NCBI GenBank assembly: GCA_017432405.1
Contig: JAFRJF010000015.1
Span: 1 to 20,643, forward strand
DNA: 20,643 nucleotides
Reading direction: 5' to 3'
From: Clostridia bacterium
GTDB lineage: Bacteria; Bacillota_A; Clostridia; Christensenellales; Aristaeellaceae
A program made the translations under genes and the position numbers. This document shows positions 10,169-16,694 of this stretch, in pieces. Every line of letters starts with the position of its first letter. The stretch's first letter is position 1. Under the pieces are notes generated by a model that worked only from the letters and a program-made list of their open reading frames with translations, did not search any database and had not been told where the DNA came from.

Positions 10169-11233
10169 GTGAAGAGATTACTGTGTGCGGTGCTCGCCTG
10201 CCTGTTGGTCCTTTGCACTTATCCGGCGATGGCGGAGGCCGTCACCATCCGCTGCAAGGTCGATCGAATCAATGAATACGGCGACGCGAAGCTGGACATC
10301 ACCGAGGCGGATTTCACAGGGGCCGGGTTTGCGCTGGGGGATGTCGTCACCGTGACCGGCGGCAGCTATACCGGCGACATGCCCGTGTTCAACGGCTACT
10401 ACACGGATCGCGGCGGCTTCCTTGTGCGCATCAACCCCAACGACGGCGACATCAGCCTGTGCATTAACTACGGCAATTTTTCGGAGGCTTCAGGAATCGT
10501 CGCGGGCGATGCCGTGACCATCACGCTGAAGGAGAAGGGCGGCGCCCTGGAGACCCAGGCGCTCAACGAACTGGTTTACAGCGATGAACGGGCCGACTTT
10601 GCGTCTGACGTGGTCTTCGCCAATTTCCGGCCTGTGGTGGAGGGAAAGCTGTACCGCTCCGCCTCTCCCATCGACAACAAGGCCAATCGCGCCCACTATG
10701 CCGACAGCCTGATCCGGCAGGCAGGGGTACAGGCGGTTATGAACATGGCAGATACGCCCGAGGATATCGCCGCGTATATCGCCGCAGAGGACTTTGCCTC
10801 CCCCTATTACAGGGATTTGGTTGAAGCCGGGAAGGTCTGCGCCCAGAAGATGCCCACGGATTTCGCCGCCGGGAGTTTTGCACCGGGTATCGTGGCGGGC
10901 TTTTCCTTCCTGGCCGAACAGGAGCCGCCCTATCTGGTGCATTGCCTGGAGGGCAAGGATCGCACCGGGTTCGCGATCATGATGCTTGAGGCGCTGATGG
11001 GTTGGAGCCAGGCGCAGATCGTGGACGACTATATGAAGACCTACGACAACTACTACGGCATCCTTCCCGGCACCGCCAAGTACGACCTGATCGTGGAAAA
11101 GAACATCCGGGAGATGCTGGACTATGTGGCGGGACCGGCGGAAACCGACCTGAAGGCTGCGGCCCAGGCCTATCTGGTCGATAACGGCATGAGCGGGGAA
11201 GCCCTGAAGCAGCTCGAGGCGAAGCTGGAATAG
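10169..11233 (+). CDS. Secreted tyrosine-protein phosphatase (CX5R, HCLEGKDRTG type)
   Basis: A 354-residue predicted exported phosphatase. GTG at 10169 is chosen because GGAGGT (10155-10160) lies eight bases upstream; a TTG at 10163 would be too close. The N-terminus MKRLLCAVLACLLVLCTYPAMA is a signal peptide with a likely cut after AMA. Residues about 25-130 form a beta-rich domain (SYTGDMPVFNGYYTDRGGF). The phosphatase domain begins near FANFRPVVEGKLYRSASP, and the P-loop HCLEGKDRTG places catalytic Cys259 and Arg265. Relatives in Clostridia share this two-part plan, as I recall. It follows the M4 protease gene closely, separated only by a hairpin repeat, so the two may form one transcript. 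The substrate is unknown: tyrosine phosphoprotein, phosphoinositide or inositol phosphate are all possible. Confidence 0.9.
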   Translation: MKRLLCAVLACLLVLCTYPAMAEAVTIRCKVDRINEYGDAKLDITEADFTGAGFALGDVVTVTGGSYTGDMPVFNGYYTDRGGFLVRINPNDGDISLCINYGNFSEASGIVAGDAVTITLKEKGGALETQALNELVYSDERADFASDVVFANFRPVVEGKLYRSASPIDNKANRAHYADSLIRQAGVQAVMNMADTPEDIAAYIAAEDFASPYYRDLVEAGKVCAQKMPTDFAAGSFAPGIVAGFSFLAEQEPPYLVHCLEGKDRTGFAIMMLEALMGWSQAQIVDDYMKTYDNYYGILPGTAKYDLIVEKNIREMLDYVAGPAETDLKAAAQAYLVDNGMSGEALKQLEAKLE

Positions 11234-11253
11234 GGGTATCTATTCAGTTCGGT

Positions 11254-11294
11254 AAATACTGATTTGTCGAGCTTTGCCCGATGAATCAGTATTT
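11254..11294. repeat. Long hairpin repeat (TGATTT-TCG family), copy 2
   Basis: AAATACTGATT (11254-11264) pairs perfectly with AATCAGTATTT (11284-11294). The inner stem has two wobbles and one mismatch and closes on the loop TTT. It sits between the phosphatase stop and the small zinc-ribbon gene. Confidence 0.85.
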
Positions 11295-11302
11295 GCTATA
11301 TG
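11274..11302 (+). promoter_or_regulatory. Weak candidate promoter for the zinc-ribbon/oxidoreductase genes
   Basis: TTGCCC (11274-11279), 17 bp and TATATG (11297-11302), each matching four of six consensus bases. The -35 would lie inside the hairpin repeat. Offered only as a candidate because no better promoter is seen upstream of this gene group. Confidence 0.25.
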
Positions 11303-11328
11303 TGATATCCGGTCCGAGGGGGGATCCC

Positions 11329-11553
11329 ATGAAGACGATCACGAGAACCTGCCGGATATGCGGCAGGACGTTCACCCTCCCGGAGGCGGTGCAGCATTGG
11401 CCGGATTGCTGCCAGGAATGCCGGGCGAAGTATCGGCCGGTGGAGACGATTACGCGAACCTGCCGGGGATGCGGGCAGCGCTTCACATTTGAAGCCTCCG
11501 CCGGGAAATGGCCGAAATATTGCGGGCGCTGTCAGGCGAAACGGAAGGGGTAA
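11329..11553 (+). CDS. Small protein with two tandem zinc ribbons
   Basis: A 74-residue protein of unknown function built from two copies of the same short zinc-binding motif. Copy one is RTCRICGRTF...DCCQEC and copy two is RTCRGCGQRF...YCGRC, each giving a CxxC pair, about 15-17 residues and a second CxxC-type pair. Both copies are preceded by ETIT/KTIT-like residues, which suggests internal duplication. The start at 11329 follows a purine-rich GAGGGGGG (11316-11323). An earlier in-frame ATG at 11281 lies inside a hairpin repeat and is unlikely. It has no signal peptide or membrane segment. The next gene starts 33 bp downstream. A nucleic-acid or protein-binding role is possible but not shown. 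Confidence 0.75.
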   Translation: MKTITRTCRICGRTFTLPEAVQHWPDCCQECRAKYRPVETITRTCRGCGQRFTFEASAGKWPKYCGRCQAKRKG

Positions 11554-11586
11554 CCGGGGACATACACATCGATTGGAGGGGTACCG

Positions 11587-12432
11587 ATGAACAAGCCGAT
11601 GCTGATCGCCTTTGCGGACGAGGCTGGAGCGAGGCTGGATGAACAGATCGCCGCCCTGCTGCGCAACGGCATGGACGGGATCGAGCTTCGCAACGTGGAT
11701 GGGGAGAACGTGTCGGATATCGGGATGGACAAGGCGAGGGAGATTCGCCGCAGGCTGGACGACGCCGGGCTGATCACCTGGTCCATCGGCTCGCCCATCG
11801 GCAAGATCGACCTCGTCGGGGGCGACTTCACGGCGCATCTGGACAAGCTGCGCCATACGGTGGATATCGCCCGCGCCCTCGGCGCCGGGAACATCCGCAT
11901 GTTCTCCTTTTACCTGCCCGCCGGGGAGGACCCCGCCAAATACCGGGACGCGGTCATGGAGCGCCTGCGCCGCATGGTTCAGGCCTGCGAGGGCTCCGGC
12001 GTGACGCTGTGCCACGAAAATGAGAAGGGCATCTACGGCGACGTCGCTTCGCGCTGCCTGGACATCCACCAAAGCGTGCCGGCGCTGGCGGGCATATTCG
12101 ATCCTGCCAACTTTATACAGTGCGGGCAGGATACCGCCGAGGCCTGGGGTATGCTGAAGCCCCACATCAAATACATGCACATCAAGGACGCGCTGGCGGA
12201 CGGCACGGTGGTGCCTGCCGGGCGGGGAATCGGAAACGTGAAGGCGATCGTGAAGGACTATACGGAAAACGGCGGCGTGGCGCTGACGCTGGAGCCCCAC
12301 CTGAGGGTGTTCAGCGGCATGGAAGCGCTGGAGCGCCGGGGCCAGTCGCGTCCGATGGAGCCATATGCCTATGAAAGCGGCGACGCCGCCTTTGACGCGG
12401 CGGCAGCGGCGCTGCGGGAATTGCTGGTTTGA
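11587..12432 (+). CDS. Sugar phosphate isomerase/epimerase family protein (xylose isomerase-like TIM barrel)
   Basis: A 281-residue cytoplasmic AP-endonuclease-2/xylose-isomerase-like TIM barrel, the fold of sugar epimerases, IolE-type dehydratases and related enzymes. Metal ligands expected for the family are visible: Glu144 in CHENEKG, Asp172 in FDPANF, His198 in YMHIKD and Glu236 in LEPHLR. The start is fixed by GGAGGG at 11575-11580. The gene ends 22 bp before a Gfo/Idh/MocA oxidoreductase gene. That pairing is frequent in sugar, inositol and sugar-acid catabolism, and suggests that a keto-sugar made by one enzyme is used by the other (inference). The exact reaction cannot be named from sequence. 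Confidence 0.88.
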   Translation: MNKPMLIAFADEAGARLDEQIAALLRNGMDGIELRNVDGENVSDIGMDKAREIRRRLDDAGLITWSIGSPIGKIDLVGGDFTAHLDKLRHTVDIARALGAGNIRMFSFYLPAGEDPAKYRDAVMERLRRMVQACEGSGVTLCHENEKGIYGDVASRCLDIHQSVPALAGIFDPANFIQCGQDTAEAWGMLKPHIKYMHIKDALADGTVVPAGRGIGNVKAIVKDYTENGGVALTLEPHLRVFSGMEALERRGQSRPMEPYAYESGDAAFDAAAAALRELLV

Positions 12433-12454
12433 CGAACCGTCGGGAGGATTTGAT

Positions 12455-13618
12455 ATGGACAGGAAGCTGAGCGTGGGCATCATCGGCATGGGCAACATGG
12501 GCGTCGGCCATGCCAGGGGCATCGTTGAGGGCAAGTGCCCCGAATTGAAGCTGGTGGCGGTGGCGGATGCGGACCCCGGTCGCCTGGCGTGGGCGAGGGA
12601 GAACCTCTGCCCGGACGCGAAGGGCTTTTCCGATGCGCTGGAGATGCTGGACAGCGGCCTGATCGAGGCCTGCATCGTCTGCACGCCCCACTATGACCAC
12701 CCCAGGTATGCCATCGCCTGCATCCAGCGCGGCATTCACGTGATGGTGGAAAAGCCCGCGGGGGTGTACACAAAGCAGGTGCGTCAAATGAACGCGGTCG
12801 CCGAAGCCCATCCCGACGTGGTGTTCGGCATGATGTTCAACCAGCGAACGAACGGCGTTTATCGCGCGTTGCGCCGGCTGGTGCGCTCCGGTGAATACGG
12901 GCAGCTGCGGCGGGCCAATTGGATCATCACCAGCTGGTACCGGCCCCAGTGCTACTACGATTCCGGCAGCTGGCGGGCCACCTGGGCGGGGGAGGGCGGC
13001 GGCGTGCTGCTGAACCAATGCCCCCACCAGCTGGACCTGTGGCAGTGGATACTGGGCCTGCCCGTCCGGCTTCAAAGCCATATGCGCTTTGGACAGTGGC
13101 ACGACATCGAGGTGGAGGACGACGTGACCACATACATGGAATATGAGAACGGCGCTACGGGCGTTTTCATCACCTCCACCGGCGACGCCCACGGCACGAA
13201 CCGCCTCGAGGTGCAGCTGGAGCGGGCAAAGCTGGTGGTGGAGGACGACCGGCTGACCCTCCTGGAGTACGCGGTGAGCGAGCCGGAGTGGAGCCGGACG
13301 AATAAACAACCCTTTGCCGCCATGCCAGCCTGGGAGATCGAGGTGGAAACCGACGGGCAAAATCCCCAGCACGTCGGCGTGCTGAAGGCCTGGGCGGGGG
13401 CGATTTTGCGGGGCGAGCCGCTGGTGGCGGACGGCCGGGAAGGCCTCAACGGGCTGATGCTCTCCAACGCCATGCACCTGTCCGCCTTCCTGGGCCGGCC
13501 CGTGGATCTGCCCATCGACGAGGACCTGTACTATGACGAGTTGATGAAGCGCGTCAGCACTTCCCGCTGTAAGGCCGGGGTGCAATCCGCTCCTGCGGAT
13601 ACCCGGGGTTCCTATTGA
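12455..13618 (+). CDS. Gfo/Idh/MocA family NAD(P)-dependent oxidoreductase
   Basis: A 387-residue sugar dehydrogenase-like enzyme. The Rossmann nucleotide-binding loop GIIGMGNMG is at 8-16, the family motif EKPAG starts at Glu99, and the catalytic-region sequence NQCPHQLDLWQW gives His191 and Asp194. The ATG at 12455 follows GGGAGG (12442-12447) with seven bases between. An open frame upstream overlaps the preceding gene and has no ribosome-binding site. Homologues usually end soon after a segment like DELMKRVSTSR. Here the protein continues with about 16 odd residues (CKAGVQSAPADTRGSY) encoded by a hairpin-forming sequence at 13578-13604. It is probably cotranscribed with the TIM-barrel gene upstream and perhaps with GH2 downstream. 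The substrate is unknown; glycoside or inositol oxidation is plausible. Confidence 0.92.
   Translation: MDRKLSVGIIGMGNMGVGHARGIVEGKCPELKLVAVADADPGRLAWARENLCPDAKGFSDALEMLDSGLIEACIVCTPHYDHPRYAIACIQRGIHVMVEKPAGVYTKQVRQMNAVAEAHPDVVFGMMFNQRTNGVYRALRRLVRSGEYGQLRRANWIITSWYRPQCYYDSGSWRATWAGEGGGVLLNQCPHQLDLWQWILGLPVRLQSHMRFGQWHDIEVEDDVTTYMEYENGATGVFITSTGDAHGTNRLEVQLERAKLVVEDDRLTLLEYAVSEPEWSRTNKQPFAAMPAWEIEVETDGQNPQHVGVLKAWAGAILRGEPLVADGREGLNGLMLSNAMHLSAFLGRPVDLPIDEDLYYDELMKRVSTSRCKAGVQSAPADTRGSY
13578..13604. repeat. Imperfect hairpin forming the 3' end of the oxidoreductase gene
   Basis: ATCCGC (13585-13590), loop TCCT and GCGGAT (13595-13600), extended by GGGT (13578-13581) with ACCC (13601-13604) across a three-base bulge. 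It is coding. It may be a REP-like element that captured the gene's end; no second copy is in the window. Confidence 0.5.
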
Positions 13619-13641
13619 AGGTCACCTTTTGCCGGGCAGAC

Positions 13642-13673
13642 GGTGTGTCATGGGGACGGTTCTCCTGACAACC
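13642..13673. repeat. Short inverted repeat with GGGGACGGTTCTC core, copy 2
   Basis: TGTCA (13646-13650) pairs with TGACA (13666-13670), extended by GGT (13642-13644) with ACC (13671-13673) across one bulged G. The core GGGGACGGTTCTC is identical to the copy after the ABC permease gene while the arms differ. It fills most of the gap before the GH2 gene. Confidence 0.65.
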
Positions 13674-13695
13674 TAAATCGTTGGAGGCGAGGCGC

Positions 13696-16554
13696 GTGAA
13701 GGCATCACTGGCGGGCATCTGGCGGGCAACTGTTGACGGGTTCGCAGGGGACATCCCCATCCCCGGAACGCTGGATGAGGCCGGCATTGGCCACAGGGAT
13801 GCCGGCGGAAAGGAAACCGGGGAGGCCATCGTCACCCGGCTGACCCGGCGGTTCACCTTTGAGGGCGAGGCTCGATTGAGCCGAACCCTGGATTTTGAGC
13901 TTCCCGGGAACGTGAGGGCCTTTGTCGACGTGGAACGGGCCCGCTGCCTGAGGCTGTTCATCGACGGGAGGGAGGTTGCCCCCTTCGAGCCGCCCACGTT
14001 GAGCACGACCCAGGTCTTCGAGGTGACGGGGCGCGTCCACAGGGGGGCCGAACTGGTCCTGCTCTCGGATAACAGCTATCCCGGCCTGCCCAGGGCGGAC
14101 ATCCTCAACGCCTCCGCTGCAACCGACGAGACCCAGACCAACTGGAACGGCCTGCTGGGCGAGGTCGCGCTGCGCACCGAGGGGCCGGTGTTCATCCGTG
14201 CCCTGCGGGTCTATCCCCGGGACGAGGTGCTGGACGTGCGGGTGGACCTGAGCGCGGCGAGGGCGTATCGGGGAAGCCTTCATATCACCTCCGATGCCCT
14301 TGCGCGGGAGGCAGCGGTTCCGGTGGACGTCCCCCCGGGGGAGCATGAGATCAAAGCGAGGCTGCCCATTGCCGGGGACGTCCCCCGCTGGGACATCGGC
14401 GACGGACAGCTCTGCGAGATGGCCGCTGTACTGCGACGCGAAGCTAGTCCTTTAGGGCGACGCGAAGCTAGTCCTTTAGGGCGACGCGAAGCTAGTCCTT
14501 TAGGGCGACGCGAAGCTAGTCCTTTAGGGGAGGGCGCAGAGCCCAAAAAAGTTCGTTTCGGCGTGCGCCGCTTCGGCGATGACGGCACGGGCAGGCTGGC
14601 GCTGAATGGGCGCAGGGTGTTCCTGCGGGGCGAGACCAACTGCGCGGTTTTTCCGGAGACCGGCCACCCGCCGATGACCGTCGGGGCTTGGCTGGAGATG
14701 CTGGAGACCTACAGGGCCTATGGCGTCAACCTGGTGCGCTTTCACTCCTGGTGCCCGCCGGAGGCCGCCTTTGAGGCCGCGGACCGGCTGGGCATGCTGA
14801 TGCAGCCGGAGCTCTCCCACTGGAACCCCAGGGACGCGCTGGAATCCGAGGCCGCGTGGGCCTACTACCGCCGGGAGCTTCTGCAGATCCTGCGGGAATA
14901 CGCGAACCACCCGTCCTTTGTGATGCTGACGCTGGGCAACGAGCTGGCGGCGGGCGACCTGGGACACCGGCGCATGGACGAACTGCTGGCGCTGGCGCGG
15001 GAGGCGGATGACACAAGGCTCTATGCCAACGGCTCCAACGTCCACTACGGCGAGCGGGGCTGCGACGCGAAGCTAGTCCTTCAGGGCGACCCCCGCAGCG
15101 ACTTCTACACCGCCTCCACTTATTTCGGCGCGCCGCTGCGGGGAACCATGTCGGGCACGGAGGCAAGCGGAGGCGGGCTCGGAGGGCACATCAACGGGCA
15201 GTATCCATCTGCCCGGATAAACTATGATGACGTGATGGGCCGGCTCCGTCAGGCGTATGCCGGGCCGGTGTTCGGCTTCGAGGTCGGCCAGTACGAGGTG
15301 CTGCCGGACTTTGACGAGCTGGAGGACTTTCGCGGCGTGACCGACCCTGCCAACCTGCGCCGGGCACAGGCGCGGGTGGACGAATGCGGGCTGACGCCAA
15401 TATGGAAGGATTGCGTGGAAGCGACGGGGGAGCTGGCGCTGCTGTGCTACCGGGCGGAGGTGGAGGCGGTGCTGCGCACCCCGGGGATGTCGGGGCTGGT
15501 CCTGCTGGGCCTGCAGGATTTTCCAGGCCAGGGTACCGCGCTGGTGGGCATGCTGAACAGCCACTTGCGCCCCAAGCCCTACGGCTTCGCCCGCCCGGAG
15601 CGCTTTGCGGCCTTCTTCCGGGACGAGCTGCCCCTGGCGCTGCTGGAGCGCTACACCTGGCTGAACCGCGAGACGCTGCATGCGGAGGTTGCGGTGGCCA
15701 ACTATGGCGTCGGCGACCTGCGCGGGCCGGTGCGCTGGCGTTTGCACGGGGAGGGCTTTGACCGGGTAGGGGTCCTGGCAACGGCGGTGTTTCCCAGGGG
15801 CGAGCTGACGCCGGCGGGGACGCTGGAGGTGCCGCTGGCGTCCATCCGGCAGCCGACCCGGCTGGACCTGACCCTGGAGGTGGGGGACACGGCAAACCGC
15901 TATCCGGTCTGGGTCTACGACGCGAAGCTAGTCCTTCAGGGTCCTGACGAGCGGGTGCCCTGTCCCGAAGGCGTGGTCGTCGCGCGCTCCCTCGACCAGG
16001 CCCTTCCGGCGCTGGCCGCGGGAGCGCGGGTGTTTCTCGACCCACCTGCGGACGCGCCCCTTCGGGCCGTGCCCTGCCATTTCTCCACGGACTTCTGGTC
16101 GGTGGGCACGTTTCCCTGCCAGAGCGGCACGATGGGCCAGTACATCGACGCGGCGCACCCCGTTTTCCGACGCGAAGCATGTAGCGGCGCCTATCAGGCG
16201 CCACATGGCGGCAGATTGCCGCCGCTACGAGGGCGGGGCTTTCCCACCGAAAAGCATACAAACTGGCAGTGGTGGCCCATGGCGAACCGCCCCGCGGTGC
16301 CGGTTCCCCGGGGACTGCGCCCCATCGTCGCCCAGCTGGACAGCTTCACGACGCTGCGCCCGCTGGCCCAGCTGTTTGAGTGCCGGGTAGGCCCGGGGCG
16401 GCTGCTGTTTTCCAGCATGGCCCTGCGGGAGCTGACAGAGTATCCCGAGGCACAGGCGCTGCTGAACGCGATCTACCGCTATATGGAATCGGATCTATTT
16501 CAACCGGAACAATTTCTCGAACCGACGGATTTGGAGCGGCTGTTTGATGGTTGA
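13696..16554 (+). CDS. Glycoside hydrolase family 2 enzyme (beta-galactosidase-like) carrying four repeat insertions
   Basis: A 952-residue cytoplasmic GH2 retaining glycosidase with no signal peptide. GTG at 13696 follows GGAGG (13683-13687) at eight bases; the TTG at 13681 overlaps that site. The N-terminal sandwich domain and linker strands run to about residue 300. The TIM barrel begins near LNGRRVFLRGETN. Glu416 in LGNEL is the expected acid/base and Glu529 in VFGFEVGQYE the expected nucleophile. The C-terminal third includes HTNWQWW near residue 855. Repeat DNA is inserted in frame at residues 247-278 (four RREASPLG units between sandwich strands), 456-464, 741-749, and 825-845 (a truncated unit fused to a GC-rich double hairpin). 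All sites fall in predicted loops and the catalytic residues are intact, so the enzyme may still work. The substrate is likely a beta-galactoside or related plant oligosaccharide, judged from the neighbours. Confidence 0.9.
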   Translation: MKASLAGIWRATVDGFAGDIPIPGTLDEAGIGHRDAGGKETGEAIVTRLTRRFTFEGEARLSRTLDFELPGNVRAFVDVERARCLRLFIDGREVAPFEPPTLSTTQVFEVTGRVHRGAELVLLSDNSYPGLPRADILNASAATDETQTNWNGLLGEVALRTEGPVFIRALRVYPRDEVLDVRVDLSAARAYRGSLHITSDALAREAAVPVDVPPGEHEIKARLPIAGDVPRWDIGDGQLCEMAAVLRREASPLGRREASPLGRREASPLGRREASPLGEGAEPKKVRFGVRRFGDDGTGRLALNGRRVFLRGETNCAVFPETGHPPMTVGAWLEMLETYRAYGVNLVRFHSWCPPEAAFEAADRLGMLMQPELSHWNPRDALESEAAWAYYRRELLQILREYANHPSFVMLTLGNELAAGDLGHRRMDELLALAREADDTRLYANGSNVHYGERGCDAKLVLQGDPRSDFYTASTYFGAPLRGTMSGTEASGGGLGGHINGQYPSARINYDDVMGRLRQAYAGPVFGFEVGQYEVLPDFDELEDFRGVTDPANLRRAQARVDECGLTPIWKDCVEATGELALLCYRAEVEAVLRTPGMSGLVLLGLQDFPGQGTALVGMLNSHLRPKPYGFARPERFAAFFRDELPLALLERYTWLNRETLHAEVAVANYGVGDLRGPVRWRLHGEGFDRVGVLATAVFPRGELTPAGTLEVPLASIRQPTRLDLTLEVGDTANRYPVWVYDAKLVLQGPDERVPCPEGVVVARSLDQALPALAAGARVFLDPPADAPLRAVPCHFSTDFWSVGTFPCQSGTMGQYIDAAHPVFRREACSGAYQAPHGGRLPPLRGRGFPTEKHTNWQWWPMANRPAVPVPRGLRPIVAQLDSFTTLRPLAQLFECRVGPGRLLFSSMALRELTEYPEAQALLNAIYRYMESDLFQPEQFLEPTDLERLFDG
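14434..14529 (+). repeat. 24-bp repeat, four perfect tandem copies in the GH2 gene
   Basis: Units at 14434-14457, 14458-14481, 14482-14505 and 14506-14529 are identical, all with the CTTTAGGG ending, and encode RREASPLG four times. Identity of all four copies suggests recent expansion or homogenisation. Confidence 0.98.
15063..15086 (+). repeat. 24-bp repeat, single copy in GH2 (TIM-barrel loop)
   Basis: A full unit with the CTTCAGGG ending, read in the frame giving DAKLVLQG between NVHYGERG and PRSDFYTAS. It uses a different reading phase from the array at 14434. Confidence 0.95.
15918..15941 (+). repeat. 24-bp repeat, single copy in GH2 (C-terminal region)
   Basis: A full unit with the CTTCAGGG ending, encoding DAKLVLQG after NRYPVWVY. 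It has the same phase and the same variant as the copy at 15063. Confidence 0.95.
16168..16230 (+). repeat. Chimeric insertion: truncated 24-bp repeat joined to a GC-rich double hairpin
   Basis: CGACGCGAAGC (16168-16178), the first 11 bases of the unit, is followed by GTAGCGGCG (16181-16189), which pairs with CGCCGCTAC (16220-16228). Inside this outer stem are two smaller hairpins: GGCGCC-TATCA-GGCGCC (16186-16202) and GGCGGC-AGATT-GCCGCC (16207-16223). The latter type resembles the GTAGGGGCGG-like elements scattered through many Clostridia (general knowledge). The insertion is in frame in GH2 between HPVF and FPTEKHTNWQWW. Confidence 0.88.
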
Positions 16555-16580
16555 CAGGGATTATGGGGGTTGTTTACAAT
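16551..16580 (+). promoter_or_regulatory. Promoter for the GH105 gene
   Basis: A perfect TTGACA (16551-16556), an 18-bp spacer and TACAAT (16575-16580). The GH2 stop codon TGA (16552-16554) lies inside the -35. Transcription would start near 16587 and place the hairpin repeat 16605-16645 in the 5' leader. Confidence 0.7.
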
Positions 16581-16604
16581 CGAAGTAATTGCTCGGGCGC
16601 GTAC

Positions 16605-16645
16605 AAATACTGATTCATCGAGCACAGCTCGATAAATCAGTATTT
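16605..16645. repeat. Long hairpin repeat (TGATTT-TCG family), copy 3, in the GH105 leader
   Basis: AAATACTGATTCATCGAGC (16605-16623), loop ACA and GCTCGATAAATCAGTATTT (16627-16645), with a single C-A mismatch. Because it lies between promoter and ribosome-binding site it should be transcribed as a stable 5' leader hairpin. Confidence 0.9.
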
Positions 16646-16694
16646 ACCTGCCTGAACAGACAAAAAAACACCGACGCGACAGGAGGCATCACAT

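Noticed and set aside
10281..10293. Thirteen-base match (GCGACGCGAAGCT) to the repeat in the phosphatase gene
   Set aside because: It adds no length compared with the family as I remember it (homologues have a similar YG-A-L stretch here), and the rest of the unit is absent, so it is probably chance or codon bias rather than an insertion.
11281..11328. Upstream ATG as the start of the zinc-ribbon protein
   Set aside because: It lies within the hairpin repeat and lacks a ribosome-binding site; the ATG at 11329 has a strong purine-rich site.
12613..12622. Short GGACGCGAAG match in the oxidoreductase gene
   Set aside because: Only nine to ten bases, in a normal conserved part of the protein; too short to call.
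14434..14529. Tandem repeats as a CRISPR array
   Set aside because: Units are contiguous with no spacers, are translated in frame within GH2, and no cas genes are present.
14431..14529. LRREASPLG as a Ser/Thr kinase site (it resembles basic R-R-x-S substrates)
   Set aside because: The resemblance is loose and nothing in the window encodes a Ser/Thr kinase; it cannot be supported from sequence.
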